A stretch of 64,000 nt of DNA from Stutzerimonas stutzeri. Lineage in GTDB: Bacteria; Pseudomonadota; Gammaproteobacteria; Pseudomonadales; Pseudomonadaceae. The notes below the pieces were generated by a model, which ran no database searches, had not been told where the DNA came from, and saw nothing but the letters and a program-made list of their open reading frames with translations. Position 1 is the stretch's first letter, and each line of letters opens with the position of its first letter. The stretch is taken from contig NZ_CP139348.1 of assembly GCF_038561965.1 (NCBI RefSeq), positions 682,001 through 746,000 of the forward strand, written 5' to 3'. Position numbers and translations under genes: made by a program. This document shows, one piece after another, positions 1-7,528 of this stretch.

Positions 1-2081
1 GCGAAGGCGCGATCGTTGAAGTGATCAGTCGCGCGCATGAAAGCATCGTCGGTCGCTACCACATCGAAAGCGATGTTGGTTTCGTCATTCCCGATAATCC
101 GAAGATCCAGCAGGAAGTGCTGGTGACGCCGGGTCGGGCGCTGGATGCCAAGCCAGGTCAGTTCGTCGAGGTGAAGATCACGCACTGGCCGACCCAGCGC
201 TTCCAGCCGCAGGGCGACATCGTCGAGGTGATCGGCAATTACATGGCGCCGGGCATGGAAATCGATGTAGCCCTGCGCAGCTTCGATATCCCGCATGTTT
301 GGCCGGAAGCGGTGCTGAAGGAAGCTTCCCGGCTCAAGCCCGAGGTGGACGAAAAGGACAAGCACAAGCGCGTTGATTTGCGCCATCTGCCGTTTGTGAC
401 CATCGACGGTGAGGATGCGCGGGATTTCGACGATGCCGTCTATTGCGAAAAGCCGGGTGGCTGGAAACTGCTGACTGGCGGTTTCCGCCTATACGTCGCC
501 ATTGCTGACGTTTCGCATTACGTCAAAGTCGACTCGGCGCTCGACAAGGAAGCGGTGGTTCGCGGTAACTCGGTGTATTTTCCCGAGCGGGTGGTGCCGA
601 TGCTGCCCGAGCAGCTGTCCAATGGGCTCTGCTCGTTGAATCCGCAGGTCGATCGCCTGGCGATGGTTTGTGAAGTCACCCTGAGCAAATCGGGGAAGAT
701 GACCGACTACCAGTTCTACGAGGCGGTGATCCACTCCCATGCACGTCTGACCTACAACAAGGTCAGTGCCATGCTCGAACAGCCCAAGTCCGCCGAAGGC
801 AAGCGCTTGAGTGCCGAGTACGCCGAAGTGCTGCCGCATCTCAAGCAGCTCTATTCGCTGTACAAAGTCCTGCTCAAGGCGCGTCACACTCGCGGAGCGA
901 TCGACTTCGAGACGCAGGATACGCGTATCGTCTTCGGCGCCGACCGCAAGATCGCCGAGATCAAGCCCACCGAGCGCAACGATGCGCACAAGCTGATCGA
1001 GGAGTGCATGCTCTGCGCCAACGTCGCCACGGCGGAGTTCCTGCAGAAACATGAGATTCCAGCGCTGTATCGTGTCCACGATACCCCGCCGTTGGAGCGC
1101 CAGGAAAAACTGCGCGCATTCCTTGGTGAGCTTGGTCTTTCGTTGCACAAGGGCAAGGATGGTCCAACGCCGAAGGATTATCAGGCGTTGCTGGAGCAGA
1201 TCCAGGGGCGCCCGGATTTCCATGTGATCCAAACGGTGATGCTGCGCTCGTTGAGCCAGGCGGTGTATAGCGCCGAGAATCACGGTCACTTCGGATTGAA
1301 TTACGAGGCCTACGCGCACTTCACCTCGCCGATCCGGCGTTATCCAGATCTGCTGGTGCATCGGGCCATTCGTAGCGTCATCCGTTCTCGTCGTGATACG
1401 CCGCACGTGCGCCGCGAAGGCGCAAGCAGCATGCCCAAGGCGCGCATCTATCCGTACGACGAAGCGGCTCTGGAGCAGTTGGGCGAGCAGTGCTCGATGA
1501 CCGAGCGGCGTGCCGATGAGGCCACTCGTGACGTGGTGAACTGGCTCAAATGCGAGTTCATGAAAGATCGCGTCGGTGAAACCTTCCCAGGTGTCATCAC
1601 TGCGGTGACCGGCTTCGGCCTGTTCGTCGAGTTGACCGACATCTATGTCGAGGGTCTGGTGCATGTCACAGCGATGCCGGGCGATTACTACCACTTCGAT
1701 CCGTTGCACCATCGTCTGTCCGGCGAGCGCAGCGGTCGTAGTTTCCGTCTCGGTGACAGCGTCGAAGTTCGCGTCATGCGCGTCGATCTGGATGAGCGCA
1801 AGATCGACTTCGAGCTGATTGGAGGCGGTACCAAGTCTGCCCCGGGTCAGCGCGATGGTGAGGGTCGTAGTCGCGAGCCTGGCAATGCCGATGTGCGCAA
1901 GAGTCGAGAGCTGAAGAAGGCACTACTGGCTGAAGGCAAGGGCGGTCGCAAGAGCAAGGGCGAGAAGGCGACTGGCAGCAAGTCCAGGTCGGGGGCTGCG
2001 AAGTCCAAGCCCGCCGTGAAGTCGGGTGAGAAGCCGTCCGGTACCAGCGGTGCTCCCAGAAAGCGCAAGGCCAAGTCATGA
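1..2081 (+). CDS. rnr: Ribonuclease R, 3' part (5' end lies outside the window)
   Basis: This is the 3'-to-5' exoribonuclease of the RNB family that degrades structured RNA and takes part in rRNA and trans-translation quality control. The reading frame is already open at base 3, so the gene starts upstream; about 690 residues are visible. The visible part holds the end of the N-terminal cold-shock/OB region, the RNB catalytic domain with the metal-binding aspartate cluster DGEDARDFDDA (about bases 400-440), an S1 domain (about bases 1560-1815, GVITAVTGFGLFVEL), and a Lys/Arg-rich tail from about base 1850 that is typical of RNase R. The stop codon overlaps the rlmB start in ATGA, which implies translational coupling. 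Family identity is clear; only the N-terminus is missing. Confidence 0.96.
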   Translation, partial: EGAIVEVISRAHESIVGRYHIESDVGFVIPDNPKIQQEVLVTPGRALDAKPGQFVEVKITHWPTQRFQPQGDIVEVIGNYMAPGMEIDVALRSFDIPHVWPEAVLKEASRLKPEVDEKDKHKRVDLRHLPFVTIDGEDARDFDDAVYCEKPGGWKLLTGGFRLYVAIADVSHYVKVDSALDKEAVVRGNSVYFPERVVPMLPEQLSNGLCSLNPQVDRLAMVCEVTLSKSGKMTDYQFYEAVIHSHARLTYNKVSAMLEQPKSAEGKRLSAEYAEVLPHLKQLYSLYKVLLKARHTRGAIDFETQDTRIVFGADRKIAEIKPTERNDAHKLIEECMLCANVATAEFLQKHEIPALYRVHDTPPLERQEKLRAFLGELGLSLHKGKDGPTPKDYQALLEQIQGRPDFHVIQTVMLRSLSQAVYSAENHGHFGLNYEAYAHFTSPIRRYPDLLVHRAIRSVIRSRRDTPHVRREGASSMPKARIYPYDEAALEQLGEQCSMTERRADEATRDVVNWLKCEFMKDRVGETFPGVITAVTGFGLFVELTDIYVEGLVHVTAMPGDYYHFDPLHHRLSGERSGRSFRLGDSVEVRVMRVDLDERKIDFELIGGGTKSAPGQRDGEGRSREPGNADVRKSRELKKALLAEGKGGRKSKGEKATGSKSRSGAAKSKPAVKSGEKPSGTSGAPRKRKAKS

Positions 2082-2833
2082 GTCAGCTGGAGAAGATCTA
2101 CGGTCTGCATGCCGTGGAGGCGTTGCTGCGCCATCATCCTAAGCGCGTCAAACAGGTTTGGCTGGCCGAGGGTCGTGGCGATCCGCGCGTTCAGGTATTG
2201 ATCGAGCTCGCCGCCCAGGCGCGCGTGAGTGTCGGCCAGTGCGAGCGCCGCGAGATGGATGCCTGGGTTGAAGGCGTGCATCAGGGAGTGGTCGCCGATG
2301 TCAGTCCAAGCCAGGTATGGGGCGAGGCGATGCTCGAGGAGTTGCTCGATCGCGCCGAAGGGCCGCCGCTGCTCTTGGTGCTGGACGGAGTGACCGATCC
2401 GCACAATCTTGGCGCCTGCCTGCGCACCGCGGATGCCGCGGGAGCGCTGGCAGTGATCGTGCCGAAGGACAAGTCGGCCACCCTCAACGCCACCGTGCGT
2501 AAGGTTGCGTGCGGAGCGGCCGAGGTGATTCCCCTGGTCGCCGTCACCAATCTCGCGCGTACTCTTGAGAAATTACAGCAGCGCGGCTTGTGGGTCGTCG
2601 GCACCGCCGGCGAAGCCGAGCAGTCCCTTTACGATCAGGACCTTACCGGGCCCACCATTCTGATCATGGGCGCAGAAGGTCGCGGTATGCGGCGCTTGAC
2701 TCGCGAACATTGCGATTACCTGGTGCGCCTGCCCATGGCCGGAAGCGTCAGTAGTCTCAATGTGTCTGTAGCCACCGGCGTTTGCCTGTTCGAAGCACTA
2801 CGCCAGCGTAGGGGCGCAAAGGTGACTGGTTAG
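2078..2833 (+). CDS. rlmB: 23S rRNA (guanosine-2'-O-)-methyltransferase RlmB
   Basis: SpoU/TrmH-type methyltransferase (251 aa) that 2'-O-methylates G2251 of 23S rRNA in the peptidyl-transferase region. An N-terminal substrate-binding domain (about 1-80) precedes the knotted SPOUT domain. The three SPOUT motifs are visible: NLGACLRTADAAGA, IMGAEGRGMR and LPMAGSVSSLNVSVATGV. Length matches the family (about 245-250 aa). The start overlaps the rnr stop by four bases, so it is translated as part of the rnr operon, an arrangement common in gamma-proteobacteria. A hairpin follows the stop codon at 2862. Confidence 0.96.
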   Translation: MSQLEKIYGLHAVEALLRHHPKRVKQVWLAEGRGDPRVQVLIELAAQARVSVGQCERREMDAWVEGVHQGVVADVSPSQVWGEAMLEELLDRAEGPPLLLVLDGVTDPHNLGACLRTADAAGALAVIVPKDKSATLNATVRKVACGAAEVIPLVAVTNLARTLEKLQQRGLWVVGTAGEAEQSLYDQDLTGPTILIMGAEGRGMRRLTREHCDYLVRLPMAGSVSSLNVSVATGVCLFEALRQRRGAKVTG

Positions 2834-2861
2834 CTTTGCAGGATTACCTGTGCCATCTGAA

Positions 2862-2890
2862 ACCGATTGACCTTTTTGTGGTCAATCGGT
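2862..2890 (+). terminator. Hairpin after rlmB, possible terminator
   Basis: A perfect 11-bp inverted repeat (2862-2872 with 2880-2890, arm ACCGATTGACC) encloses a T-rich 7-base loop. It starts 29 bases after the rlmB stop. The T run sits in the loop and not after the stem, so classical intrinsic termination is uncertain. It could instead protect the rnr-rlmB mRNA 3' end or act as a protein-binding site before the sensor kinase gene. Confidence 0.5.
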
Positions 2891-3006
2891 GTCCCAGGCC
2901 CGTCCGACGGATAGCGGCTTCTCGTCATATTGCTTGAGCGCTCCGGATGCCATCGGAGCCTTGCTGAGTTCGTTACGCGGCGTCAGGCTCGTACCATGGA
3001 GGTTGT

Positions 3007-5172
3007 ATGCAGCAGCGCCCATCTTTCGAAAGCCTGTTCCGGCTATCCCCGAACGCCTATGTCCTGCTTGATCCCAATTTGGTCATTCTGGATGCCAATA
3101 CGGCCTACCTGACGCTGACCGGCAGGAGTCTAGGTGACATTCAGGGGCAGCGGCTGCACGAGGCTTTTGCGGCCGATCCGCTCAGTCCCGAAACCACTCG
3201 GGTGCAGGAGTTGCTCGACTCTTTTGCTCGCGTGCTGAGCCGCAAGACGATCGATACGCTGCCAGTGATTCGTTATTCCATCGCGCGCCAAACGCCACAC
3301 GGACCCGTCTACGAGGATCGTTACTGGAGCGCTACGCACACGCCGATCCTGGATGAGCAGGATGAGGTGGTTGCGATCCTGCAGCACACATCGGACATCA
3401 CCGAGCTGCAGGCGATGAAAGACTCCCTGCGCGAGGCCGTGGCGGGCCAGCAGCCCGTGCAACAGCTGGAGCAGGGCGTAATGTCCCGCGCCAAATTGTT
3501 GCAGTCTGAAGGCGAGCAGCTGCGCCGTCTCTTTGCCCAGGCGCCTGGATTCGTGTGCTTCCTGCGTGGTCCGGAACACGTTTACGAACTGGTCAATGAT
3601 GCTTACCGGCAGGTTACCGGGCACCGTCAGTTGTTGGGCAAGACGGTTCGTGAAGGATTGCCGGAAATACAGGGGCAGGCGCTTATCGGGTTGCTCGATG
3701 ACGTCTATCGGACGGGACAGCCGTATATCGGTAAGCGCGTATCGCTATTTCTCCGACGACAGGCGGACCGAGAGCCGGAGGAAACGATTCTGGATTTCGT
3801 GCTGCAGCCGATCGTTGAGAACGACGGCGCTGTCATCGGTATTTTCGTCCAGGGCCAGGAAGTGACTGAGCAGCAGCGCAACGAAACGGAGTTGCGCCGC
3901 TATCGCGAACATCTGGAGGAGTTGGTTCGCGAGCGCAGTCTTGCATTGCAACAAAGCGAGGCCGAGCGACAGGTGGCCGAGCAGGCGCTACAGCAGGCCC
4001 AGCGCCTGGAGGCGGTGGGCAAGCTGACTGGCGGTATCGCGCACGACTTCAACAACATGTTGCAGATCATCGGTGGCAACCTGCAATTGCTGCGGCGCAG
4101 CCTTGGTAGCGACGAAACCGCTGCGCGGCGTTTGGATTCGGCGGTTAGCGGAGTCGAGAAGGGCGCGCGTCTGGCTTCGCAGCTTCTCGCCTTCGCCAGT
4201 CGCCAGCCGCTGCTTCCGCAGCAGGTTGATTTGCCCGATCTTCTCGAACAGATGCACGAGTTGCTAAACGGGGCCCTGGGTTCGGCCGTGCAGCTGGAAC
4301 TGGACGTGCTGGGCCAGCCCTGGCCGATCTTTGTCGATGTAGGCAATCTGCAAAGCGTGGTGCTGAACCTGGCATCCAATGCGCGTGATGCGATGGCAGG
4401 CAGTGGCCGCGTCGTGCTGCGCCTGGAGAACCGTCTGCTGGGTGAAGAGGCTCCGGCCGAACAGCGGGGTCAGTACGTTCTGCTCAGTGTGATCGATGAA
4501 GGCAGTGGCATGAGCGACGACGTACGTGCCCGGGCATTCGAGCCCTTCTTCACTACCAAACAGAACAGCAACGCATCTGGCCTTGGCTTGAGCATGGTCT
4601 ACGGTTTCGTCAAGCAGAGCGGTGGCTTCGTCACGCTGGAGAGCGGCGAGCGCGGTGGTACGGCTGTGCATGTTCATTTGCCCCGCTGTGTCGACGATGC
4701 TCAGTCATTGGGGGAGGATGGCGACCGTTCAGGCAGGCCAATCCAGGCGGTTACAGGGAAGGCGCCGTTGGCAGCTACCTCGGAGCGGCAGGACGATGAT
4801 CGCAGCCTGCAGATTCTCTTCGTCGAGGACGATCCTACGCTGCGCATGTTGACCGGCGAGGTGATGATGGAGCTCGGGCATCAGGTCGTGGCCAGTGAAA
4901 CGGCAGAGGAGGCGCTTGAGGTTCTCGAGCGGCAGAGCTTCGATGTATTGCTGACCGATGTAGGGCTGGCTGGTATGAGTGGCATTGACCTTGCTCGTGA
5001 GGCGGCCAGCCGGCAGCCGCAACTCTCGTTGGTGATTGCTTCGGGTTATGCGGTCAATGCCTCCGACGTCGGTCTGGCACGGCTGCGCACCATGCTCAAG
5101 CCCTACGACATCCATCAGGTTCGAGAGCTGCTGGACGGCATTCGCGCCGAGCGCGCAGCGTTGCGCCGCTGA
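3007..5172 (+). CDS. Soluble hybrid sensor histidine kinase with two PAS domains and a receiver
   Basis: A 721-aa cytoplasmic hybrid kinase. In order: PAS domain (about 7-120), linker, second PAS/PAS-4 domain (about 170-285), coiled coil (about 290-340), HisKA with H-box GKLTGGIAHDFNN (His346), HATPase_c with N-box SNARDAM (about 455-465), a G-box DEGSGMSDD and FFTTKQNSNASGLGLS, then a C-terminal receiver with LFVEDDP and phospho-acceptor Asp651 (LLTDVGLAG). No transmembrane segment is visible, so the signal is probably internal (redox, small ligand or c-type light/flavin PAS not resolvable here). A strong GGAGG precedes the ATG. No partner regulator or output domain is adjacent. It sits between rlmB and rpsF, which I recall as neighbours in P. 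aeruginosa. Function and target are unknown. Confidence 0.88.
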   Translation: MQQRPSFESLFRLSPNAYVLLDPNLVILDANTAYLTLTGRSLGDIQGQRLHEAFAADPLSPETTRVQELLDSFARVLSRKTIDTLPVIRYSIARQTPHGPVYEDRYWSATHTPILDEQDEVVAILQHTSDITELQAMKDSLREAVAGQQPVQQLEQGVMSRAKLLQSEGEQLRRLFAQAPGFVCFLRGPEHVYELVNDAYRQVTGHRQLLGKTVREGLPEIQGQALIGLLDDVYRTGQPYIGKRVSLFLRRQADREPEETILDFVLQPIVENDGAVIGIFVQGQEVTEQQRNETELRRYREHLEELVRERSLALQQSEAERQVAEQALQQAQRLEAVGKLTGGIAHDFNNMLQIIGGNLQLLRRSLGSDETAARRLDSAVSGVEKGARLASQLLAFASRQPLLPQQVDLPDLLEQMHELLNGALGSAVQLELDVLGQPWPIFVDVGNLQSVVLNLASNARDAMAGSGRVVLRLENRLLGEEAPAEQRGQYVLLSVIDEGSGMSDDVRARAFEPFFTTKQNSNASGLGLSMVYGFVKQSGGFVTLESGERGGTAVHVHLPRCVDDAQSLGEDGDRSGRPIQAVTGKAPLAATSERQDDDRSLQILFVEDDPTLRMLTGEVMMELGHQVVASETAEEALEVLERQSFDVLLTDVGLAGMSGIDLAREAASRQPQLSLVIASGYAVNASDVGLARLRTMLKPYDIHQVRELLDGIRAERAALRR

Positions 5173-5208
5173 CAGGTGCCGGGCTGGTTAAATATTCACC
5201 AGTTTGCC

Positions 5209-5237
5209 TTGCGCCACTGCCGGCCCTTCACTAGAAT
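5209..5237 (+). promoter_or_regulatory. Sigma70-type promoter of rpsF operon
   Basis: TTGCGC (5209-5214), a 17-base spacer and TAGAAT (5232-5237) form a good sigma70 promoter. The predicted start near 5243 puts the first of the CTTGCCTG repeats at the very 5' end of the transcript and leaves a leader of about 110 bases before rpsF. Confidence 0.6.
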
Positions 5238-5244
5238 GGCGCCC

Positions 5245-5331
5245 CTTGCCTGGGTGGCAGGCGTTTGCGCGCCTTTCTACAGGCAAGACAACAAGTCATT
5301 CACTCCTTGCCTGACCGTATTATCGGCAGGC
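5245..5331 (+). promoter_or_regulatory. rpsF leader with competing hairpins, possible S6:S18 autoregulatory element
   Basis: The leader holds CTTGCCTG twice (5245-5252, 5306-5313), its perfect complement CAGGCAAG once (5280-5287), and CAGGC at 5258-5262 and 5327-5331. The hairpin closest to the ribosome-binding site pairs GCCTG (5309-5313) with CAGGC (5327-5331) and contains an inner CCG/CGG step with a TATTAT loop; it ends 10 bases before AAGGAG. The alternative pairing of 5280-5287 with 5306-5313 excludes it. S6:S18 binding leaders with a conserved CCG are known upstream of rpsF in many bacteria; that this is one is an inference. Confidence 0.45.
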
Positions 5332-5352
5332 TGCAACCCGTAAGGAGCAATT

Positions 5353-5769
5353 ATGCGTCATTACGAAATCATCTTTCTGGTTCACCCGGACCAGAGCGAG
5401 CAGGTCGGCGGCATGGTGGAGCGTTACACCAAGCTGATCGAAGAAGACGGTGGCAAAGTTCACCGCCTGGAAGACTGGGGCCGTCGTCAGTTGGCTTATG
5501 CCATCAACAACGTGCACAAGGCTCACTACGTGATGCTGAACGTCGAGTGCAGTGGCAAGGCCCTGGCCGAGCTGGAAGACAACTTCCGCTACAACGACGC
5601 CGTCATCCGTAACCTGGTCATTCGTCGCGACGAAGCCGAGACCGAGCAGTCTGAAATGCTCAAGGCCGAGGAAAACCGTAGCGAGCGCCGCGAGCGTCGT
5701 GATCGCCCTGACAACACTGATGGCTCCAATGAGAGCGACAGTGACAGCGATAACAACGCTGACGAGTAA
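5353..5769 (+). CDS. rpsF: 30S ribosomal protein S6
   Basis: Primary-binding partner of S18 on the platform of the 30S subunit. 138 aa; the conserved start MRHYEIIFLVHPDQSEQ and the region NNVHKAHYVMLNVE identify it. AAGGAG lies six bases before the ATG. The C-terminal tail after about residue 100 is highly charged: an Arg/Glu stretch followed by a Ser/Asp-rich tail ending in NADE, longer than a minimal S6 and in the place where E. coli S6 is extended with glutamates by RimK. First gene of the rpsF-rpsR-DUF2232-rplI unit; its leader may mediate feedback control. Confidence 0.97.
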   Translation: MRHYEIIFLVHPDQSEQVGGMVERYTKLIEEDGGKVHRLEDWGRRQLAYAINNVHKAHYVMLNVECSGKALAELEDNFRYNDAVIRNLVIRRDEAETEQSEMLKAEENRSERRERRDRPDNTDGSNESDSDSDNNADE

Positions 5770-5797
5770 TCCACGGATCTATTGAGGAGCCTATTTC

Positions 5798-6028
5798 ATG
5801 GCACGTTTTTTCCGTCGTCGTAAGTTCTGCCGTTTCACCGCCGAAGGCGTGAAAGAGATCGATTACAAAGATCTCAACACTCTGAAGGCCTACATCTCCG
5901 AGACCGGCAAGATTGTTCCTAGCCGTATCACCGGAACCAAGGCACGTTATCAGCGTCAGCTGGCTACCGCTATCAAGCGCGCCCGCTACCTGGCCCTGCT
6001 GCCCTACACCGACAGCCACGGCCGTTGA
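5798..6028 (+). CDS. rpsR: 30S ribosomal protein S18
   Basis: Small basic protein (76 aa) that heterodimerises with S6 in the 30S platform. The start MARFFRRRKFCRFTAEGVKE and the motif PSRITGTKARYQRQL are diagnostic. It follows rpsF by 28 bases with GAGGAG as ribosome-binding site, so the two subunits are co-expressed at equal level. Length equals the family norm. Confidence 0.98.
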   Translation: MARFFRRRKFCRFTAEGVKEIDYKDLNTLKAYISETGKIVPSRITGTKARYQRQLATAIKRARYLALLPYTDSHGR

Positions 6029-6062
6029 TCCGGCTGGTCGGCAGAAGTAAAGGATAAATCGC

Positions 6063-6956
6063 ATGCGCGCCCTGGCTGAGTTCATCATGCGCGGCCGTAT
6101 GCAAGCCATCTTCGTGGTGGCCGGCGCCGCGGCGCTGCCCATGCTGTTCTGGTTGAGCGCTGCCGCGGGCTGCCTAGTGTTGCTGCGGCGTGGTCTCAAC
6201 GATGCGCTGGGTGTGCTGGTCTGGGCCGTATTGCCGGCTCTGGCCTGGTGGTACTTCGGCGATCCGCGAACCCTGCTGGTATTACTGGGTTCGCTGGGGC
6301 TGGCGTTGCTGTTGCGTAGCCAGGCGTCGTGGGTGCGGGTGATGTTGTGCAGCGTGGGGCTTGGACTGCTGTATGTCTGGGCTCTCGGTGCGGTGTTCGG
6401 CGAGCCCATTGCGGCGCTGGCCAGCGAACTGCAGAAAGTGTTGCCTGACGCATTGTCGGGCGCCTATCAGCAGCTTTCGGTGGAAGAGCGCGGGCGCTTG
6501 GAGTCGTTGTTGGCACCTGTACTGACCGGCCTTCTGGCTGCGTTGCTGCAGATCGTTACGTTGCTAAGCCTGATGCTGGGCCGGTACTGGCAGGGTGCGT
6601 TGTACAACCCGGGTGGTTTCGGCAGCGAGTTTCGTGCGCTGCGGTTTCCGCCGCTGCTGGCGATGCTGTTGCTGGTCGGCATGTTGCTGGGGCCCAACCT
6701 TGGCGTAGAGCTGGCCGTGTTGACGCCGTTGTGCAGTGTGCCGCTGGTATTCGCCGGTATCGCGCTGATGCACGGACTGGTGGCTCAGGGGCGTCTGCCG
6801 CGATTCTGGCTGGTGGGGCTGTACGTCACCATGGTGCTGTTCATGCAGTTGATTTATCCGCTACTGGCCGTTTTGGCCATTGTCGACAGTCTGTTTGATT
6901 TTCGTGGTCGCGCAGCCGGTAAGAACGGTGCGGGACCTGCGAACGGTGAAGGTTAA
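6063..6956 (+). CDS. DUF2232 (YybS-like) integral membrane protein
   Basis: A 297-aa polytopic membrane protein with about eight hydrophobic segments, low in charged residues and rich in Leu, Gly and Ala. It corresponds to the DUF2232 protein found between rpsR and rplI in pseudomonads and, as YybS, next to the same genes in Bacillus. Its function is unknown; the conserved position in a ribosomal protein operon is the only clue. AAAGGA precedes the ATG. It ends 21 bases before rplI, so it must be co-transcribed. Confidence 0.85.
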   Translation: MRALAEFIMRGRMQAIFVVAGAAALPMLFWLSAAAGCLVLLRRGLNDALGVLVWAVLPALAWWYFGDPRTLLVLLGSLGLALLLRSQASWVRVMLCSVGLGLLYVWALGAVFGEPIAALASELQKVLPDALSGAYQQLSVEERGRLESLLAPVLTGLLAALLQIVTLLSLMLGRYWQGALYNPGGFGSEFRALRFPPLLAMLLLVGMLLGPNLGVELAVLTPLCSVPLVFAGIALMHGLVAQGRLPRFWLVGLYVTMVLFMQLIYPLLAVLAIVDSLFDFRGRAAGKNGAGPANGEG

Positions 6957-6977
6957 AAGCTAAGAGGTAAGACTCAA

Positions 6978-7424
6978 ATGGAAGTCATCCTGCTGGAAAA
7001 AGTCGCAAACCTGGGCAACCTGGGCGACAAGGTAAACGTCAAGTCTGGTTACGGTCGCAACTACCTGCTGCCGCAGCGCAAGGCTACTGCTGCTACCGCA
7101 GTTAACATCGCCGAGTTCGAAGCTCGTCGCGCTGACCTGGAAAAAGCTGCTGCCGAGCGTAAGGCCTCTGCCGAAACTCGCGCTGCTCAGCTGGCTGAAC
7201 TGGAAGTCACCATCACCGCTACCGCGGGCGATGAGGGCAAGCTGTTCGGTTCCATCGGCACTCACGACATCGCCGACGCACTGACCGCCTCTGGCGTTGA
7301 AGTGGCGAAGAGCGAAGTTCGTCTGCCGAACGGCACCATTCGCCAGGTTGGCGAATACGACGTAGCTGTGCACCTGCACACCGACGTCGAAGCGACCGTC
7401 AAGCTGATCGTCGTAGCCGGCTAA
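6978..7424 (+). CDS. rplI: 50S ribosomal protein L9
   Basis: L9 (148 aa) binds domain V of 23S rRNA near the L1 stalk and helps suppress frameshifting. The N-terminal globular domain (MEVILLEKVANLGNLGDKV, with the N-terminal signature GYGRNYLLP), the long connecting helix (about 40-75) and the C-terminal RNA-binding domain (KLFGSIGTHDIADAL) are all seen. Length is that of E. coli L9 (149 aa). Last gene of the rpsF unit; a strong terminator follows. Confidence 0.98.
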   Translation: MEVILLEKVANLGNLGDKVNVKSGYGRNYLLPQRKATAATAVNIAEFEARRADLEKAAAERKASAETRAAQLAELEVTITATAGDEGKLFGSIGTHDIADALTASGVEVAKSEVRLPNGTIRQVGEYDVAVHLHTDVEATVKLIVVAG

Positions 7425-7463
7425 GCCATCGTTTGGCGCCGCTGGTGCCTGACGAGTAACATC

Positions 7464-7506
7464 GGGCACGTTTCCATGCGAATGGAACGTGCCCTTTGTT
7501 TTTTCT
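7464..7506 (+). terminator. Intrinsic terminator after rplI
   Basis: A long GC-rich stem pairs 7464-7477 with 7482-7494 (GGGCACGT against ACGTGCCC, one bulged T) and is followed at once by TTTGTTTTTTCT. It ends the rpsF-rplI operon and separates it from dnaB. Confidence 0.88.
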
Positions 7507-7528
7507 GTAGTTCCGAATTCCGAGTGCC

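Noticed and set aside
489..1712. 407-aa open frame antisense to rnr
   Set aside because: It lies wholly within rnr, whose protein family is certain; the antisense protein has shadow-type composition and no ribosome-binding site.
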